Positions 17,720-26,259 are shown, numbered from the stretch's first letter. The stretch is 64,000 bases of DNA from Woeseiaceae bacterium (GCA_030065915.1 JASJCQ010000003.1:1-64000), one strand, 5' to 3'. Notes: generated by a model not told the origin, from the letters alone. A program made the numbers and translations.

Positions 17720-18076
17720 CTACGCGCATTCGCTTGTTTTTCTTGGTCCGATCTTTTTCCAGTGACTGTTGGTATATATGCGAAACCAGAGAGGTCGCCG
17801 CTTCCCAAACCGGTGCTTTTTCAATACTCGCTTCTTCAGCCACTCCACCTCGAATCCACACCACTCAGGAGCAGGCAACATCAAGATATTGAATCGAACC
17901 GCTGGCATTACCTCGTTGAATAATATGGCTTCGATATCGTCTACCGAGTACTTCGACGACTTGCAGGTTTTGACTATGTGGTCATAGCTGAGAGTAACGT
18001 CTGTATCCATGAACAGCATCTGTAGCGCGTCCCAGACAGGCGTCCGATCATTGATGTCGTTTTCGGGAGATTGCAT
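17720..18076 (-). CDS. DUF7079-like small protein
   Basis: A 118-aa protein. The core VWDALQMLFMDTDVTLSYDH, followed by YSVDDIEAILFNEVMPAVRF and WCGFEVEWLKKRVLKKH, fits my recollection of the DUF7079 family: short proteins starting with RxPVWxALSxLFLDTE and ending WLxxRIL. Function is unknown for that family. The start at 18076 is preferred over 18145, which falls inside repeat copy E. The C-terminal tail is basic (KKHRFGKRRPLWFRIY). It is probably cotranscribed with the CPBP protease. Confidence 0.6.
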   Translation of the reverse strand: MQSPENDINDRTPVWDALQMLFMDTDVTLSYDHIVKTCKSSKYSVDDIEAILFNEVMPAVRFNILMLPAPEWCGFEVEWLKKRVLKKHRFGKRRPLWFRIYTNSHWKKIGPRKTSECA

Positions 18077-18117
18077 CGAGTGCTTTGGGTGCCGATAGGA
18101 TGTTGATGGAATTACGA

Positions 18118-18194
18118 ACGGCTGCAAAGGGTCAGAAGTCGCCATTCTAACCTGAACCACCTGGTCGGCCGGTACCCGGTCCCAAGCGGCCGTT
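18118..18194. repeat. Two-hairpin dispersed repeat, copy E
   Basis: Unit 1 (18118-18146) begins ACGGCTGCAAAGGGTCAGAA. Unit 2 (18165-18194) reads GGCCGGTACCCGGTCCCAAG. It closes the island on the right, beyond which ordinary GC-rich chromosomal genes resume at 18,361. Confidence 0.6.
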
Positions 18195-18360
18195 GAGACT
18201 GACCACCGGCACTGTTGATTGCGAGAATCCAGCACCGTTCTCGACCGATCAGCGACTTGAGCAAGTCTCCGACACTTCTAATTGCAATCCGACGATTTTG
18301 TCTACCAGAAAACAGAGGTAAAGAGAGGCGGATCCAGTGCTTCGACCGAACACTGCCTGC

Positions 18361-18981
18361 TCAGAATATCCACCAGCCGTCGTCGAGATCATCTTCGCAG
18401 CGGCTGAGCTGCACTCCCCACTCCTTCGCGCGGTACTCGACGCTGCGAGCAACGTCCTTGAGCCAGCCCTTCTTGCGGTAGGTCTTGCGTTTCCAGCCGC
18501 CCTGTCCTTCGTGGTACGCCAGGTACTGGTTGTAAGGGTCCCACTTGGAGATACCGACCTGGCGCTGAGACTGGTCCGTGTACCAGCCGACGAAATCGAT
18601 CGCATCGCCAAAGTCGTCGCGGTCGGCGCCGCGCCGGCCGGTGTCGGACTTGTAGCGCGCCCACGTGCTCTCCAGCGCCTGGGCATAGCCGTAGGCGTCA
18701 GACGGTCGCGTCCAGGGGATGAAACCGAGCAGCCGGTCGCGCGGCGGCCTCGCATTGAACTTGAAGGTCGATTCCTGGCGGATGATCGCAAGCTGCACGT
18801 GGATGGGCGTGCCCCATCGCTTCTCGGACTTCTTCGCGTCCTTGTACCAGCGCTTCTTCTCTTCGAAGATCGCGCAGATGTTTTCGACATTGGCCGGTGG
18901 CGCGGTGCCGCAGCCGGCCAGGCTCGTCACGAGCACAGCAGCAAGACCTGCGACCAGCGGTTTTCCGAGAATCATCTGCAT
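18361..18981 (-). CDS. Lytic transglycosylase-like (SLT) lipoprotein
   Basis: A 206-aa protein with lipobox VTSLAGC (Cys24). The soluble-lytic-transglycosylase fold is suggested by VQLAIIRQESTFKFNARPPR, in which the Glu of QES is the expected catalytic acid. This is followed by AYGYAQALESTWARYKSDTG, a variant of the GLMQ-x-P region, and the C-terminal YNQYLAYHEGQGGWKRKTY. It would cleave peptidoglycan between MurNAc and GlcNAc. Its length is close to small SLT proteins found with secretion systems, but none is nearby. It sits just right of the accessory island. Confidence 0.8.
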   Translation of the reverse strand: MQMILGKPLVAGLAAVLVTSLAGCGTAPPANVENICAIFEEKKRWYKDAKKSEKRWGTPIHVQLAIIRQESTFKFNARPPRDRLLGFIPWTRPSDAYGYAQALESTWARYKSDTGRRGADRDDFGDAIDFVGWYTDQSQRQVGISKWDPYNQYLAYHEGQGGWKRKTYRKKGWLKDVARSVEYRAKEWGVQLSRCEDDLDDGWWIF

Positions 18982-19058
18982 TGAGTGAGCGAGCGCGGGG
19001 CCAGAATCCCGCGCTCGCCGTGATTGTACCGAAACCGGCCCCGGTTCTCGACGCGCGG

Positions 19059-19355
19059 CTAGAAAAGTACGCCGATGCCGATGCCGAGCAGGAAGGTGAC
19101 CGCCGCCGCCGCAACGAGATGATGCAGGGCGAATTCGGTGCGAGCCGGCTTGACGCCGCCCTTCGCCAGAATGTCTTCGCGCTCGACCTCGAGTACGGAC
19201 GCGAGCGCGCTCGACGTTTCCAGCGAGGCGACGCCGGTCTTCTCGATTCTCTGGATCGTTCGAACCGACAAGTCACACAGTTCGGCGAGCTGCTCCTGCG
19301 TCCAGCCCTTGCCTGTCCGAAGCGACCGGACGGTCTCCGATTCCAGCAGCATCAC
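19059..19355 (-). CDS. XRE-type HTH protein with C-terminal transmembrane helix
   Basis: A 98-aa protein. Residues 8-62 are a helix-turn-helix of the Cro/CI type (SLRTGKGWTQEQLAELCDLS, then VRTIQRIEKTGVAS). The last 22 residues (LVAAAAVTFLLGIGIGVLF) form one transmembrane segment, so the regulator is probably anchored in the inner membrane. The start overlaps the stop of the upstream gene by 4 bp, implying translational coupling, so the upstream membrane protein is a likely partner or target. Comparable HTH-plus-membrane proteins exist, but the regulated promoter is not evident. Confidence 0.8.
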   Translation of the reverse strand: MMLLESETVRSLRTGKGWTQEQLAELCDLSVRTIQRIEKTGVASLETSSALASVLEVEREDILAKGGVKPARTEFALHHLVAAAAVTFLLGIGIGVLF

Positions 19356-19759
19356 GCACCCCCGGCCAGCAGACCGACCAGGTGGCCGAGGCCGTAGCCG
19401 ACGGCGGCGCCCAACGCGGCGAACAACGCGATGGACCAGAACTTAACCTCGGCGTTGATCTGGTGCGTGACTTCGTGAACGACGCGGCCGTCGACACGCG
19501 CCTCCAGGAACACGGTCTTCATGCGATCGCGGTAGCCGAACTGGACTTCCATGCGATCGCCGGCAACGTCGATGGTGTGGGTGCCGGTCATCGCGAATCC
19601 CAGGTGGCTGACGACGAGGCTGTCGTCGACCCAGATCTTCTCGCGGAAGCTCCAGGCCGAGTTGTGAGCGACGACCTGGTGACCTTTGTAGATGAACGGA
19701 AAGTAGATCCCGTCGCGGATGGACAATTTCAGATCGTCCCGATTGATTGAATTAAACAT
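19352..19759 (-). CDS. Hypothetical protein with C-terminal glycine-rich membrane helix
   Basis: A 135-aa protein with a GGAGG ribosome-binding site. Residues 1-100 are beta-rich (YFPFIYKGHQVVAHNSAW, REKIWVDDSLVVSHLGF, DRMEVQFGYRDRM). The C-terminus (FWSIALFAALGAAVGYGLGH and on) forms one or two Gly/Ala-rich membrane helices. It is translationally coupled to the HTH gene. No family is recognised; a membrane-associated sensor or carrier role paired with the regulator is inferred from the overlap only. Confidence 0.6.
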   Translation of the reverse strand: MFNSINRDDLKLSIRDGIYFPFIYKGHQVVAHNSAWSFREKIWVDDSLVVSHLGFAMTGTHTIDVAGDRMEVQFGYRDRMKTVFLEARVDGRVVHEVTHQINAEVKFWSIALFAALGAAVGYGLGHLVGLLAGGA

Positions 19760-20085
19760 GCTGTTCCTCCGATGTTGACGAGGCCAGTCTGGGAGCGTCT
19801 GGGAGCGTGCAACACGCCACGGGGCCGACTGTCAGGTGCGTGTCACCCTGAATTTCGCGCCGATTCTACAGGATTGCGCCAGCACGCCCCGACCAGCGGT
19901 TTCGACTGCCGTTTTGCATCGAATTCCGACCCTGGATACTCGTGCAAGTGCTAAAATCAAGAGTGGTTGCCAACGGCCTTTCGCGGTCGTCAGGCGGCGA
20001 GCGACACGGGACACACGCTGTCGTTCGTCATAGCCGGTGACGCGACTCGCGTCGGTCCGGATTGGCAGTCGAGAGGGATACAGCG
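19760..20085. other. Intergenic region upstream of two divergent units
   Basis: No gene is supported. It must hold the promoters of the minus-strand pair and the plus-strand antiporter. A tandem decamer (TCTGGGAGCG twice) lies near 19,787-19,807. No clear -35/-10 pair was identified. Confidence 0.35.
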
Positions 20086-21375
20086 ATGGATATATTGTTT
20101 CTCCTTCTTGTTCTGCTCGTTGTGACGCGTACGTTCGCGGAGCTCGCCGAACGAGTGAGCCTGCCGGCGATCGCCGGTGAACTGACGGCCGGCGTGGCGC
20201 TCGGACTGGCGCTGCAGGTCTTCCAGGGCAACTTCCCGGGCCTCTGGTCGGCCACGCAAAGCGAAACCTACGACTCTATCGTCCATCTGGGCATGTTCTT
20301 CCTGCTGTTACTGGCGGGTATTCGCATGGAGCCACTCGATTTCGCACGGTCGTCCCGGTCGGCGATACTGGTGGCCTTCGGCGGCATGGTCGTGCCCATG
20401 GCGGCCGGAATCACCATCGGCATGGTCGCCCTGCCCGACTCGCCACTGAAGAACGTCCAGTGCCTGTTTCTCGGCACGGCACTCGCGATCACCGCGGTGC
20501 CGGTCACGGTCCGCATCTTCATGGACATCGGGGAACTCGATAGCCGGGTCGGCAAGACCGTCGTCGCGGCAGCTGTCTGGGACGACCTCTTCAGCCTGTT
20601 CCTGCTCGCGCTGCTGATCGCTGCCATTGGCAGCAACAACGGCATGCACTTCGGCCTTGAGGACGGGGCCATGCTGCTGGGCAAAGTCCTGCTGTTCTTC
20701 GCCGTGACGATCCCGGTCGGGCTGTTCGTGTTCCCCATGCTGGCAAGGTACTTCAAGAACCTGCATTTCCCCGAGGTCGACTTCAGCATGCTGCTGATCG
20801 GCGCGCTGGCTTATGCGACGTTCGCCGAGAAGATGGAGATGCACTTCATCGTTGGCGCGTTCCTCGCCGGCATCTTCTTTCATCCCAAGTCCGTCGATCC
20901 GGCCGTTTATCGACGCGTCGAGGCGCAGGTGTCCGGCATCACTCGCGGCTTCCTGGCGCCGGTCTTTTTCGTTTCCGTCGGCCTGCAGATGGACTACACG
21001 GCCGTAACGATGGCGCCCGTGTTCCTCGTCACGCTGTGCCTCGTCGCGCTGGTCAGCAAGTTCATTGGCGCCGGCGTTCCCGCCCACTGGGTCGGCCTGT
21101 CGAATCGCGAGTCGCTGATGGTCGGCATCGGCATGGGCGGCCGGGGCGCCGTTGAACTGATCGTTGCCGGCGTCGCGCTCGAAGCCGGCCTGTTCCTGCA
21201 ACCGTCTCCGACACCCCCGATCGTTGAAAGCCTCTATTCGTCCATCGTCGTCATGGCGCTGGTGACGACGCTCGCGACGCCGATACTGCTCAAGCGTGTG
21301 GTGCGAACTAAGAAACTGTTCCCGCGGACACGCGCTGCACGCGAGCTGCGTCAGTCAGAGTCAAATACGGACTAA
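20086..21375 (+). CDS. Cation/proton antiporter (CPA2, KefB/NapA-like membrane domain)
   Basis: A 429-aa membrane protein with about twelve segments. The ATG at 20086 is preceded by GAGAGG; an upstream TTG would add eight residues. The sequence follows the Na+/H+ exchanger fold: ERVSLPAIAGELTAGVALGL in the first segments, the crossover and active-site region ALAITAVPVTVRIFMDIGEL, KTVVAAAVWDDLFSLFLLAL with the key Asp-Asp-type position, and GIGMGGRGAVELIVAGVALE in the C-terminal bundle. There is no RCK/TrkA-N cytoplasmic domain, unlike full KefB. It likely exchanges Na+ or K+ for protons. It is followed by a strong hairpin. Confidence 0.9.
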   Translation: MDILFLLLVLLVVTRTFAELAERVSLPAIAGELTAGVALGLALQVFQGNFPGLWSATQSETYDSIVHLGMFFLLLLAGIRMEPLDFARSSRSAILVAFGGMVVPMAAGITIGMVALPDSPLKNVQCLFLGTALAITAVPVTVRIFMDIGELDSRVGKTVVAAAVWDDLFSLFLLALLIAAIGSNNGMHFGLEDGAMLLGKVLLFFAVTIPVGLFVFPMLARYFKNLHFPEVDFSMLLIGALAYATFAEKMEMHFIVGAFLAGIFFHPKSVDPAVYRRVEAQVSGITRGFLAPVFFVSVGLQMDYTAVTMAPVFLVTLCLVALVSKFIGAGVPAHWVGLSNRESLMVGIGMGGRGAVELIVAGVALEAGLFLQPSPTPPIVESLYSSIVVMALVTTLATPILLKRVVRTKKLFPRTRAARELRQSESNTD

Positions 21376-21377
21376 TG

Positions 21378-21401
21378 CAACCGGCGTCGAAGCGCCGGTT
21401 G
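21378..21401. terminator. Hairpin between convergent genes
   Basis: Perfect 9-bp arms (CAACCGGCG at 21378-21386, CGCCGGTTG at 21393-21401) with a 6-nt loop, directly after the antiporter stop and 14 bp before the stop of the opposed small gene. There is no T-tract, so it is a probable bidirectional terminator. Confidence 0.6.
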
Positions 21402-21414
21402 AGGGCGGGCCAGG

Positions 21415-21621
21415 CTACTCGGAGGCGTCCGATGAACGCTTCAGGTATTGCCTGATGGCCAGGACCGCGAGCACAGCGATCAGGATCGATACGGGAAGAT
21501 GGTGGGAACCGAAGAATTGATGCCCGATGCGCTCTAGTACAGTCTGTTCGCTCCCGGGAACGTGCGCCAGTGAAACTCGCTGAACCAGCAAGAGGATCAA
21601 CGCGCTGAAGCCTAATCTCAT
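21415..21621 (-). CDS. Small secreted or membrane protein
   Basis: A 68-aa protein with an N-terminal signal (MRLGFSALILLLVQRVSLAH), a short polar segment (VPGSEQTVLERIGHQFFGSH) and one transmembrane helix (LPVSILIAVLAVLAIRQYL) with a positively charged cytoplasmic end. The architecture resembles small envelope proteins of unknown role. The start is 174 bp from divergent hypC. Whether it belongs to hydrogen metabolism is unknown. Confidence 0.55.
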   Translation of the reverse strand: MRLGFSALILLLVQRVSLAHVPGSEQTVLERIGHQFFGSHHLPVSILIAVLAVLAIRQYLKRSSDASE

Positions 21622-21795
21622 CGTGCTACCCCTGGACTATTATTCTGATTGGCGGCGGACCGCTAAGAGTTACAGACTAGGCGGCCAGTCGCCGCAACAA
21701 AATAGGCGTTATTACGTACGCGTGTGCGGTCTCCACCAGATTATAGTGATTTGCAAAGAATTTTCGGTTTTGGGGTGTCCTTCTGGGGGTGTTTC

Positions 21796-22023
21796 ATGTG
21801 TCTTGCAGTCCCTATGCAAGTCCGCACGGTAGACGGGTTTAACTGCGTCTGCGAGGCGCGCGGCATTGAACGGGAAGTCAGCCTGTTCATGTTGCAGAAT
21901 GAGAATGTCGAGATCGGCGACCACGTCCTCGTGCACGTGGGCTACGCGATCCAGAAGGTGAGCGAGGAGCAGGCCGCCGATACCTGGCAGCTGTTCGACG
22001 AAGTACTCGCTGCCGAGATCTAG
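21796..22023 (+). CDS. hypC: Hydrogenase maturation chaperone HypC
   Basis: A 75-aa chaperone beginning MCLAVPMQV. The invariant Cys2 is needed to carry the Fe(CN)2CO group with HypD and to bind the hydrogenase large-subunit precursor. The OB-like small beta-barrel follows (VCEARGIEREVSLFML, VEIGDHVLVHVGYAI) with the helical tail EEQAADTWQLFDEVL. GGGGGTG lies just upstream of the start. It is the first gene of hypC-B-D-F-E on the plus strand and presumably serves both hydrogenases in this locus, since no second HypC/HybG is present in the window. Confidence 0.95.
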   Translation: MCLAVPMQVRTVDGFNCVCEARGIEREVSLFMLQNENVEIGDHVLVHVGYAIQKVSEEQAADTWQLFDEVLAAEI

Positions 22024-22050
22024 TCCAAGACTCCACGACGGGAAGAAACG

Positions 22051-22851
22051 ATGTGCGATACCTGCGGCTGTAACATCACACCTGGCAACGAACACCTGGT
22101 GAAGGAAGGCGGACACCTGGCCGCAACGTCATCGGGCCACGAATCGGTCGAGGTGCTGGAGGGCCTGCTGCACGCAAACGACCATCAGGCCATGCACAAC
22201 CGCGAGCACTTTGATCGGCACGGCGTGCTCGCCATCAACCTGATGTCATCCCCCGGCGCCGGCAAGACCAGCCTGCTCGAGGCAACGATCGAGGCGAGTG
22301 GCGGAGAATTTCGCTACGCCGTGATCGAGGGCGACCTGGAGACCGAGAATGACGCTCAGCGCATCCGCGACAAGGGCACGCGGGCGATTCAGATCTCGAC
22401 CGGCAGCGCCTGCCACCTCGATGCACACATGGTTCATGACGCACTGCACGAACTCGACCTTGACGAGTTCGACATCGTGTTTATCGAGAACGTCGGTAAC
22501 CTGGTCTGCCCCGCCAGCTTCGACCTGGGCCAGCACGCTAACGTCACGCTGCTGTCGACGCCCGAAGGCGACGACAAACCGGCGAAGTACCCGGTCATGT
22601 TCCGATCGTCCGATCTCGTGCTGATCTCGAAGGCAGACCTGCTGCCGGTGCTCGATGATTTCGACCCTGACGCTGCCGCAGCTGCCGTCCGACAGCTGGC
22701 CAGTGACGCGCCGCTAATTGAGATTTCCTCGAAATCCGGCGTTGGCCTCGATGCCTGGCTGGACTGGCTGCGTGCGGCCAAGCAGGAACAGCTCGAGAGA
22801 CCGGTGGTGGTGCACACTCATACGCATACACACTCACACGCCACAGGATAA
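22051..22851 (+). CDS. hypB: Hydrogenase nickel-incorporation GTPase HypB
   Basis: A 266-aa SIMIBI-class GTPase. The N-terminal CDTCGC motif is the high-affinity nickel site known from HypB. The P-loop is MSSPGAGKTSLLEATI, followed by VIEGDLETENDAQRI and the metal-site segment STGSACHLDAHMV, then the switch IENVGNLVCPA and the base-specificity ISKADLL. Unusually, the His-rich stretch is at the extreme C-terminus (VVHTHTHTHSHATG) instead of near the N-terminus, where HypB nickel-storage runs normally lie. It is coupled to hypD by a 1-bp overlap. It delivers Ni(II) with HypA, which is encoded on the opposite strand at the end of the hup operon. Confidence 0.95.
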   Translation: MCDTCGCNITPGNEHLVKEGGHLAATSSGHESVEVLEGLLHANDHQAMHNREHFDRHGVLAINLMSSPGAGKTSLLEATIEASGGEFRYAVIEGDLETENDAQRIRDKGTRAIQISTGSACHLDAHMVHDALHELDLDEFDIVFIENVGNLVCPASFDLGQHANVTLLSTPEGDDKPAKYPVMFRSSDLVLISKADLLPVLDDFDPDAAAAAVRQLASDAPLIEISSKSGVGLDAWLDWLRAAKQEQLERPVVVHTHTHTHSHATG

Positions 22852-23978
22852 TGCAGCCCACCGACCGCGAATGGCTCCAGGCGCTGCACGAGCTCAAGCT
22901 CGACAAGCCGGTGCGTATCATGAACGTCTGCGGTGGGCACGAGCGTTCTATTTCGATGGCCGGATTGCGAACGGCCATTCCTGACAACATCGAACTCGTG
23001 CCCGGACCCGGCTGCCCGGTCTGCATCTGCCCCGAAGAAGACGTCTACGAGGCGATGCAGCTGGCACTCAACGAGGACATTATCCTGGTGGCCTTCGGCG
23101 ACATGCTGCGCGTGCCGGTCAACGTGCCGAAGCGCGAGCCTCGCTCGCTCGAGCAGGCCAAAGCCGCGGGCGCTGACATTCGCCCGATCGCATCGCCGGG
23201 TGAGGCGGTCCGCATCGCGACGGCGAATCCGGACAGAAAGGTCGTGTTTTTCGCGGCGGGATTCGAGACGACGACGGCGCCGGTCGCCGCGATGCTCGCC
23301 GAGGGCGCGCCCGACAACCTACTGGTGCTGCTGTCCGGTCGACTGACCTGGCCGGCCGTAGCCATGCTACTGGAATCCGAGACACCGGGGTTTGACGCGC
23401 TGATTGCGCCGGGCCACGTGTCGACGGTCATGGGACCGGAGGAGTGGGAGTTCGTCGCGGAGAAACATGGCCTGCCATGTGCCGTCGCGGGGTTCCGCGC
23501 CGACACGCTGCTCGCCGCAATGTACTCGGTGCTGCGACAGTTGCAGGAAAAGAAGCCCTTCCTCGACAACTGTTACCCGGAAGTCGTCCGACCGGGCGGC
23601 AACCCGGAGGCGCGCGCGGCGCTGGAAAAGACGATGCGCGTCGTCGACGCGAACTGGCGCGGAGTCGGCACGATTCCCAACTCGGGTTACGAATTGCGTG
23701 ACGGCTACGCGGCGCACGATGCCCGAAAACACTTGCCGTCCTATGCAGACGACCTGCGCAAGCGTGCCGGAGAGATGCCACCCGGCTGCGACTGCGCACG
23801 CGTCGTGCTCGGCAAGATCTACCCGAATGAGTGCCGTCTCTACGGCGTTGCCTGCACGCCCAGAAAACCAATAGGCCCTTGCATGGTGTCAGACGAAGGC
23901 GCCTGCCGAATCTGGTGGTCTTCGGGCTACAGAGACAATGTCAGTGGCGAATCGCAGGGCCGAAAGGCCGTTGGCTGA
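22851..23978 (+). CDS. hypD: Hydrogenase maturation protein HypD
   Basis: A 375-aa iron-sulfur scaffold on which the Fe(CN)2CO moiety is assembled. Visible conserved motifs are VCGGHERSISMAGLRTAIP (the CGGHE site), the PGPGCPVCICPEEDV redox cysteines, GFETTTAPVAAML, and the C-terminal cysteine set binding the 4Fe-4S cluster (GCDCARVVLGKIYPNEC, PIGPCMVSDEGACRIWW). Its length is that of the family. It overlaps the hypF start by 41 bp if hypF begins at 23938. Confidence 0.95.
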   Translation: MQPTDREWLQALHELKLDKPVRIMNVCGGHERSISMAGLRTAIPDNIELVPGPGCPVCICPEEDVYEAMQLALNEDIILVAFGDMLRVPVNVPKREPRSLEQAKAAGADIRPIASPGEAVRIATANPDRKVVFFAAGFETTTAPVAAMLAEGAPDNLLVLLSGRLTWPAVAMLLESETPGFDALIAPGHVSTVMGPEEWEFVAEKHGLPCAVAGFRADTLLAAMYSVLRQLQEKKPFLDNCYPEVVRPGGNPEARAALEKTMRVVDANWRGVGTIPNSGYELRDGYAAHDARKHLPSYADDLRKRAGEMPPGCDCARVVLGKIYPNECRLYGVACTPRKPIGPCMVSDEGACRIWWSSGYRDNVSGESQGRKAVG

Positions 23979-26259
23979 CGCGTCAGGCCCTCGCTGCAGG
24001 GCCAGGAAGATCACACTTCGCGGACATGTACAGGGCGTTGGCTTTCGGCCATTCGTCTATCGATTGGCGACTGAGCACGGCCTCAGCGGATATGTTCGTA
24101 ACCAGTTGGGCGAAGTCGAGATCGTCGCCGCTGGCGACGAGCCGCAACTCAAGCGTTTCGAACGCGAGCTGATTGAGCGAGCGCCACCGTTGGCGCGCCC
24201 CGAACTCGTCGACACCTCGCCGTTCGACGGGCCGTCCTTTAGTGCGTTCGAGATCTCGCCGAGCAGCGAGGCCAGTGACGCGTCCATATTCATACCGCCC
24301 GACTATTTCATGTGCGACGAGTGCCGAGCCGATCTTTCCGATCCGGCGGACCGACGCTATCGATACCCGTTCACGAACTGCACACAATGCGGACCCCGTT
24401 ACACACTGATCGAGGCACTGCCCTACGACCGTCCGAACACGAGCATGGCGAGCTTCCCTATGTGCGAGGACTGCGAAAGAGAATACCGGGATCCTGCGGA
24501 CCGACGTTTCCATGCCGAGCCGGTCGCCTGCCCGGTGTGCGGACCACGCTTGACCTTCAGGGACCCGGCCCGCGCGAATGATGAGCACGAGGAGGCCGCC
24601 CTGTCGGCGACGGTCGACGCTATCCGCGACGGTCGGATCGTCGCCGTGAAGGGTATCGGCGGCTACCACCTGGTCTGCGACGCGCGAAACGAACTCGCCG
24701 TCGCGAGGCTCAGGCGACGCAAGCACCGTCCGAAAAAGCCGCTGGCCGTAATGTTCCCCGCCGATAAGGAGGACGCGCTCAGGAGCATTTGTGAGCAGGC
24801 CGTGCTCGACGATAAGGCTGCGGCGTTGATCACGAGCCCGGCACGCCCGATTGTTCTTCTCGAGAAGGGCGCCGACTACAGTCTCGCACCGGGCATTGCT
24901 CCGGGCTTAGACGAGATCGGCGTGTTCCTCCCCTACAGCCCGTTGCACGAACTCCTGCTCTCCGACGTCGGCGGTCCGCTGGTCGCGACCTCCGGCAACG
25001 TCAGCGGAGAGCCCGTCCTGATCGACAACGCGGAGGCCGACGCGCGACTGGCAAGCGTCGCCGACGCCTTCCTGCACCATGACCGGCCAATTGTCCGGCC
25101 CGCCGATGACTCGGTGTATCGGACGATAGGGCTTAAGTCGCGACCCATACGCATCGGCCGGGGCGCTGCACCACTGGAAATACAGGTGCCCTGGCAGCAG
25201 GCGGTGCCCACCCTGGCCGTAGGTGGGCATATGAAGGCCACACTGGCGCTCTGCTGGGACGACCGTGTCGTGATCTCGCCGCATATCGGGGAGATGGATG
25301 CGCCGAGGAGCCTCGACGTCTTCGAGAAAGTCGCGAGCGACCTGCAGGCACTGTATGGCGTCAGGGTCGAGCGCATTGCCTGTGACGCACACCCGGGCTA
25401 CACGACGCATCGCTGGGCACGACAACAGGGGCTATCCGTCGAAACGGTCTGGCACCATCGGGCGCATGCGAGCGCGCTCGCGGGCGAGCACAATCGCAGC
25501 GGTCGCTGGCTGGTCTTCGCCTGGGACGGCGTCGGTCTCGGCGAGGATGGCAGCCTGTGGGGCGGCGAGGCATTGCTCGGCGCGCCCGGCGACTGGCATC
25601 GCGTCGCGAGCCTCAGACCGTTCCGGCTGCCGGGTGGCGAACGCGCAGGGCGGGAACCCTGGCGAAGCGCTGCCGCGCTGCATTGGGAATGCGACCGGGC
25701 CTGGCAGCCAACGCGCGATCCGAACGGTCTTGCGCGAGCGGCGTGGGTCAGCGACCTGAACTGCCCGACGTCATCGGCCGCTGGCAGACTATTCGATGCG
25801 GCCGCCGCCATCGTACTGGGCTGCGACGACGTCAGTTTCGAGGCCGAGGGTCCGATGTGGTTAGAGTCGCTGTGTCGCGAGCAGCGTCCCCCCGTAGATC
25901 TGAAGCTCGCCAAAGACGCTGAGGGCATCTGGCGCAGCGACTGGCAGGCGCTGTTGCCCATGCTCGCCGATGAAAGCTTGAGCGCCGAACATCGCGCCGA
26001 GTGTTTCCACTCGAGCATGGCGCAAATCGTTGTCGATCAGGCGAGCCAACTCCGCGAGGAGCACAACATTGAACACATCGGCCTGACCGGCGGCGTCTTC
26101 CAGAATCGCGTTCTTGCAGACACTTGTATCGAACGGCTGAGCGCGTCAGGCTTCGAGGTTAACCTGGCCAGTGCGTTGCCGTGCAACGATGGCGGATTGT
26201 GTTTCGGCCAGGCGATAGAACTCGCCGCACGCTATGACAGGAACAACGCAGATGGATGA
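23938..26259 (+). CDS. hypF: Carbamoyltransferase HypF
   Basis: A 773-aa protein that makes carbamoyl-adenylate from carbamoyl phosphate and transfers it to HypE for cyanide ligand synthesis. Domains in order: acylphosphatase-like (RKITLRGHVQGVGFRPFVYR, about 23-110), two zinc-finger-like motifs (CDECRADLSDPADRRYRYPF and CEDCEREYRDPADRRFHAEP with trailing CPVC), a YrdC-like domain (VAVKGIGGYHLVCDARNE), and a Kae1-like domain with VWHHRAHAS and TGGVFQN. The start at 23938 lies inside hypD, but the acylphosphatase motif begins only 22 residues later, so an internal start downstream of hypD is not possible without losing part of it. It overlaps hypE by 8 bp. Confidence 0.95.
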   Translation: MSVANRRAERPLADASGPRCRARKITLRGHVQGVGFRPFVYRLATEHGLSGYVRNQLGEVEIVAAGDEPQLKRFERELIERAPPLARPELVDTSPFDGPSFSAFEISPSSEASDASIFIPPDYFMCDECRADLSDPADRRYRYPFTNCTQCGPRYTLIEALPYDRPNTSMASFPMCEDCEREYRDPADRRFHAEPVACPVCGPRLTFRDPARANDEHEEAALSATVDAIRDGRIVAVKGIGGYHLVCDARNELAVARLRRRKHRPKKPLAVMFPADKEDALRSICEQAVLDDKAAALITSPARPIVLLEKGADYSLAPGIAPGLDEIGVFLPYSPLHELLLSDVGGPLVATSGNVSGEPVLIDNAEADARLASVADAFLHHDRPIVRPADDSVYRTIGLKSRPIRIGRGAAPLEIQVPWQQAVPTLAVGGHMKATLALCWDDRVVISPHIGEMDAPRSLDVFEKVASDLQALYGVRVERIACDAHPGYTTHRWARQQGLSVETVWHHRAHASALAGEHNRSGRWLVFAWDGVGLGEDGSLWGGEALLGAPGDWHRVASLRPFRLPGGERAGREPWRSAAALHWECDRAWQPTRDPNGLARAAWVSDLNCPTSSAAGRLFDAAAAIVLGCDDVSFEAEGPMWLESLCREQRPPVDLKLAKDAEGIWRSDWQALLPMLADESLSAEHRAECFHSSMAQIVVDQASQLREEHNIEHIGLTGGVFQNRVLADTCIERLSASGFEVNLASALPCNDGGLCFGQAIELAARYDRNNADG

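Noticed and set aside
14824-18194. CRISPR array
   Set aside because: The repeats are imperfect, about 80 bp, 380 to 1300 bp apart and separated by genes, with no cas genes.
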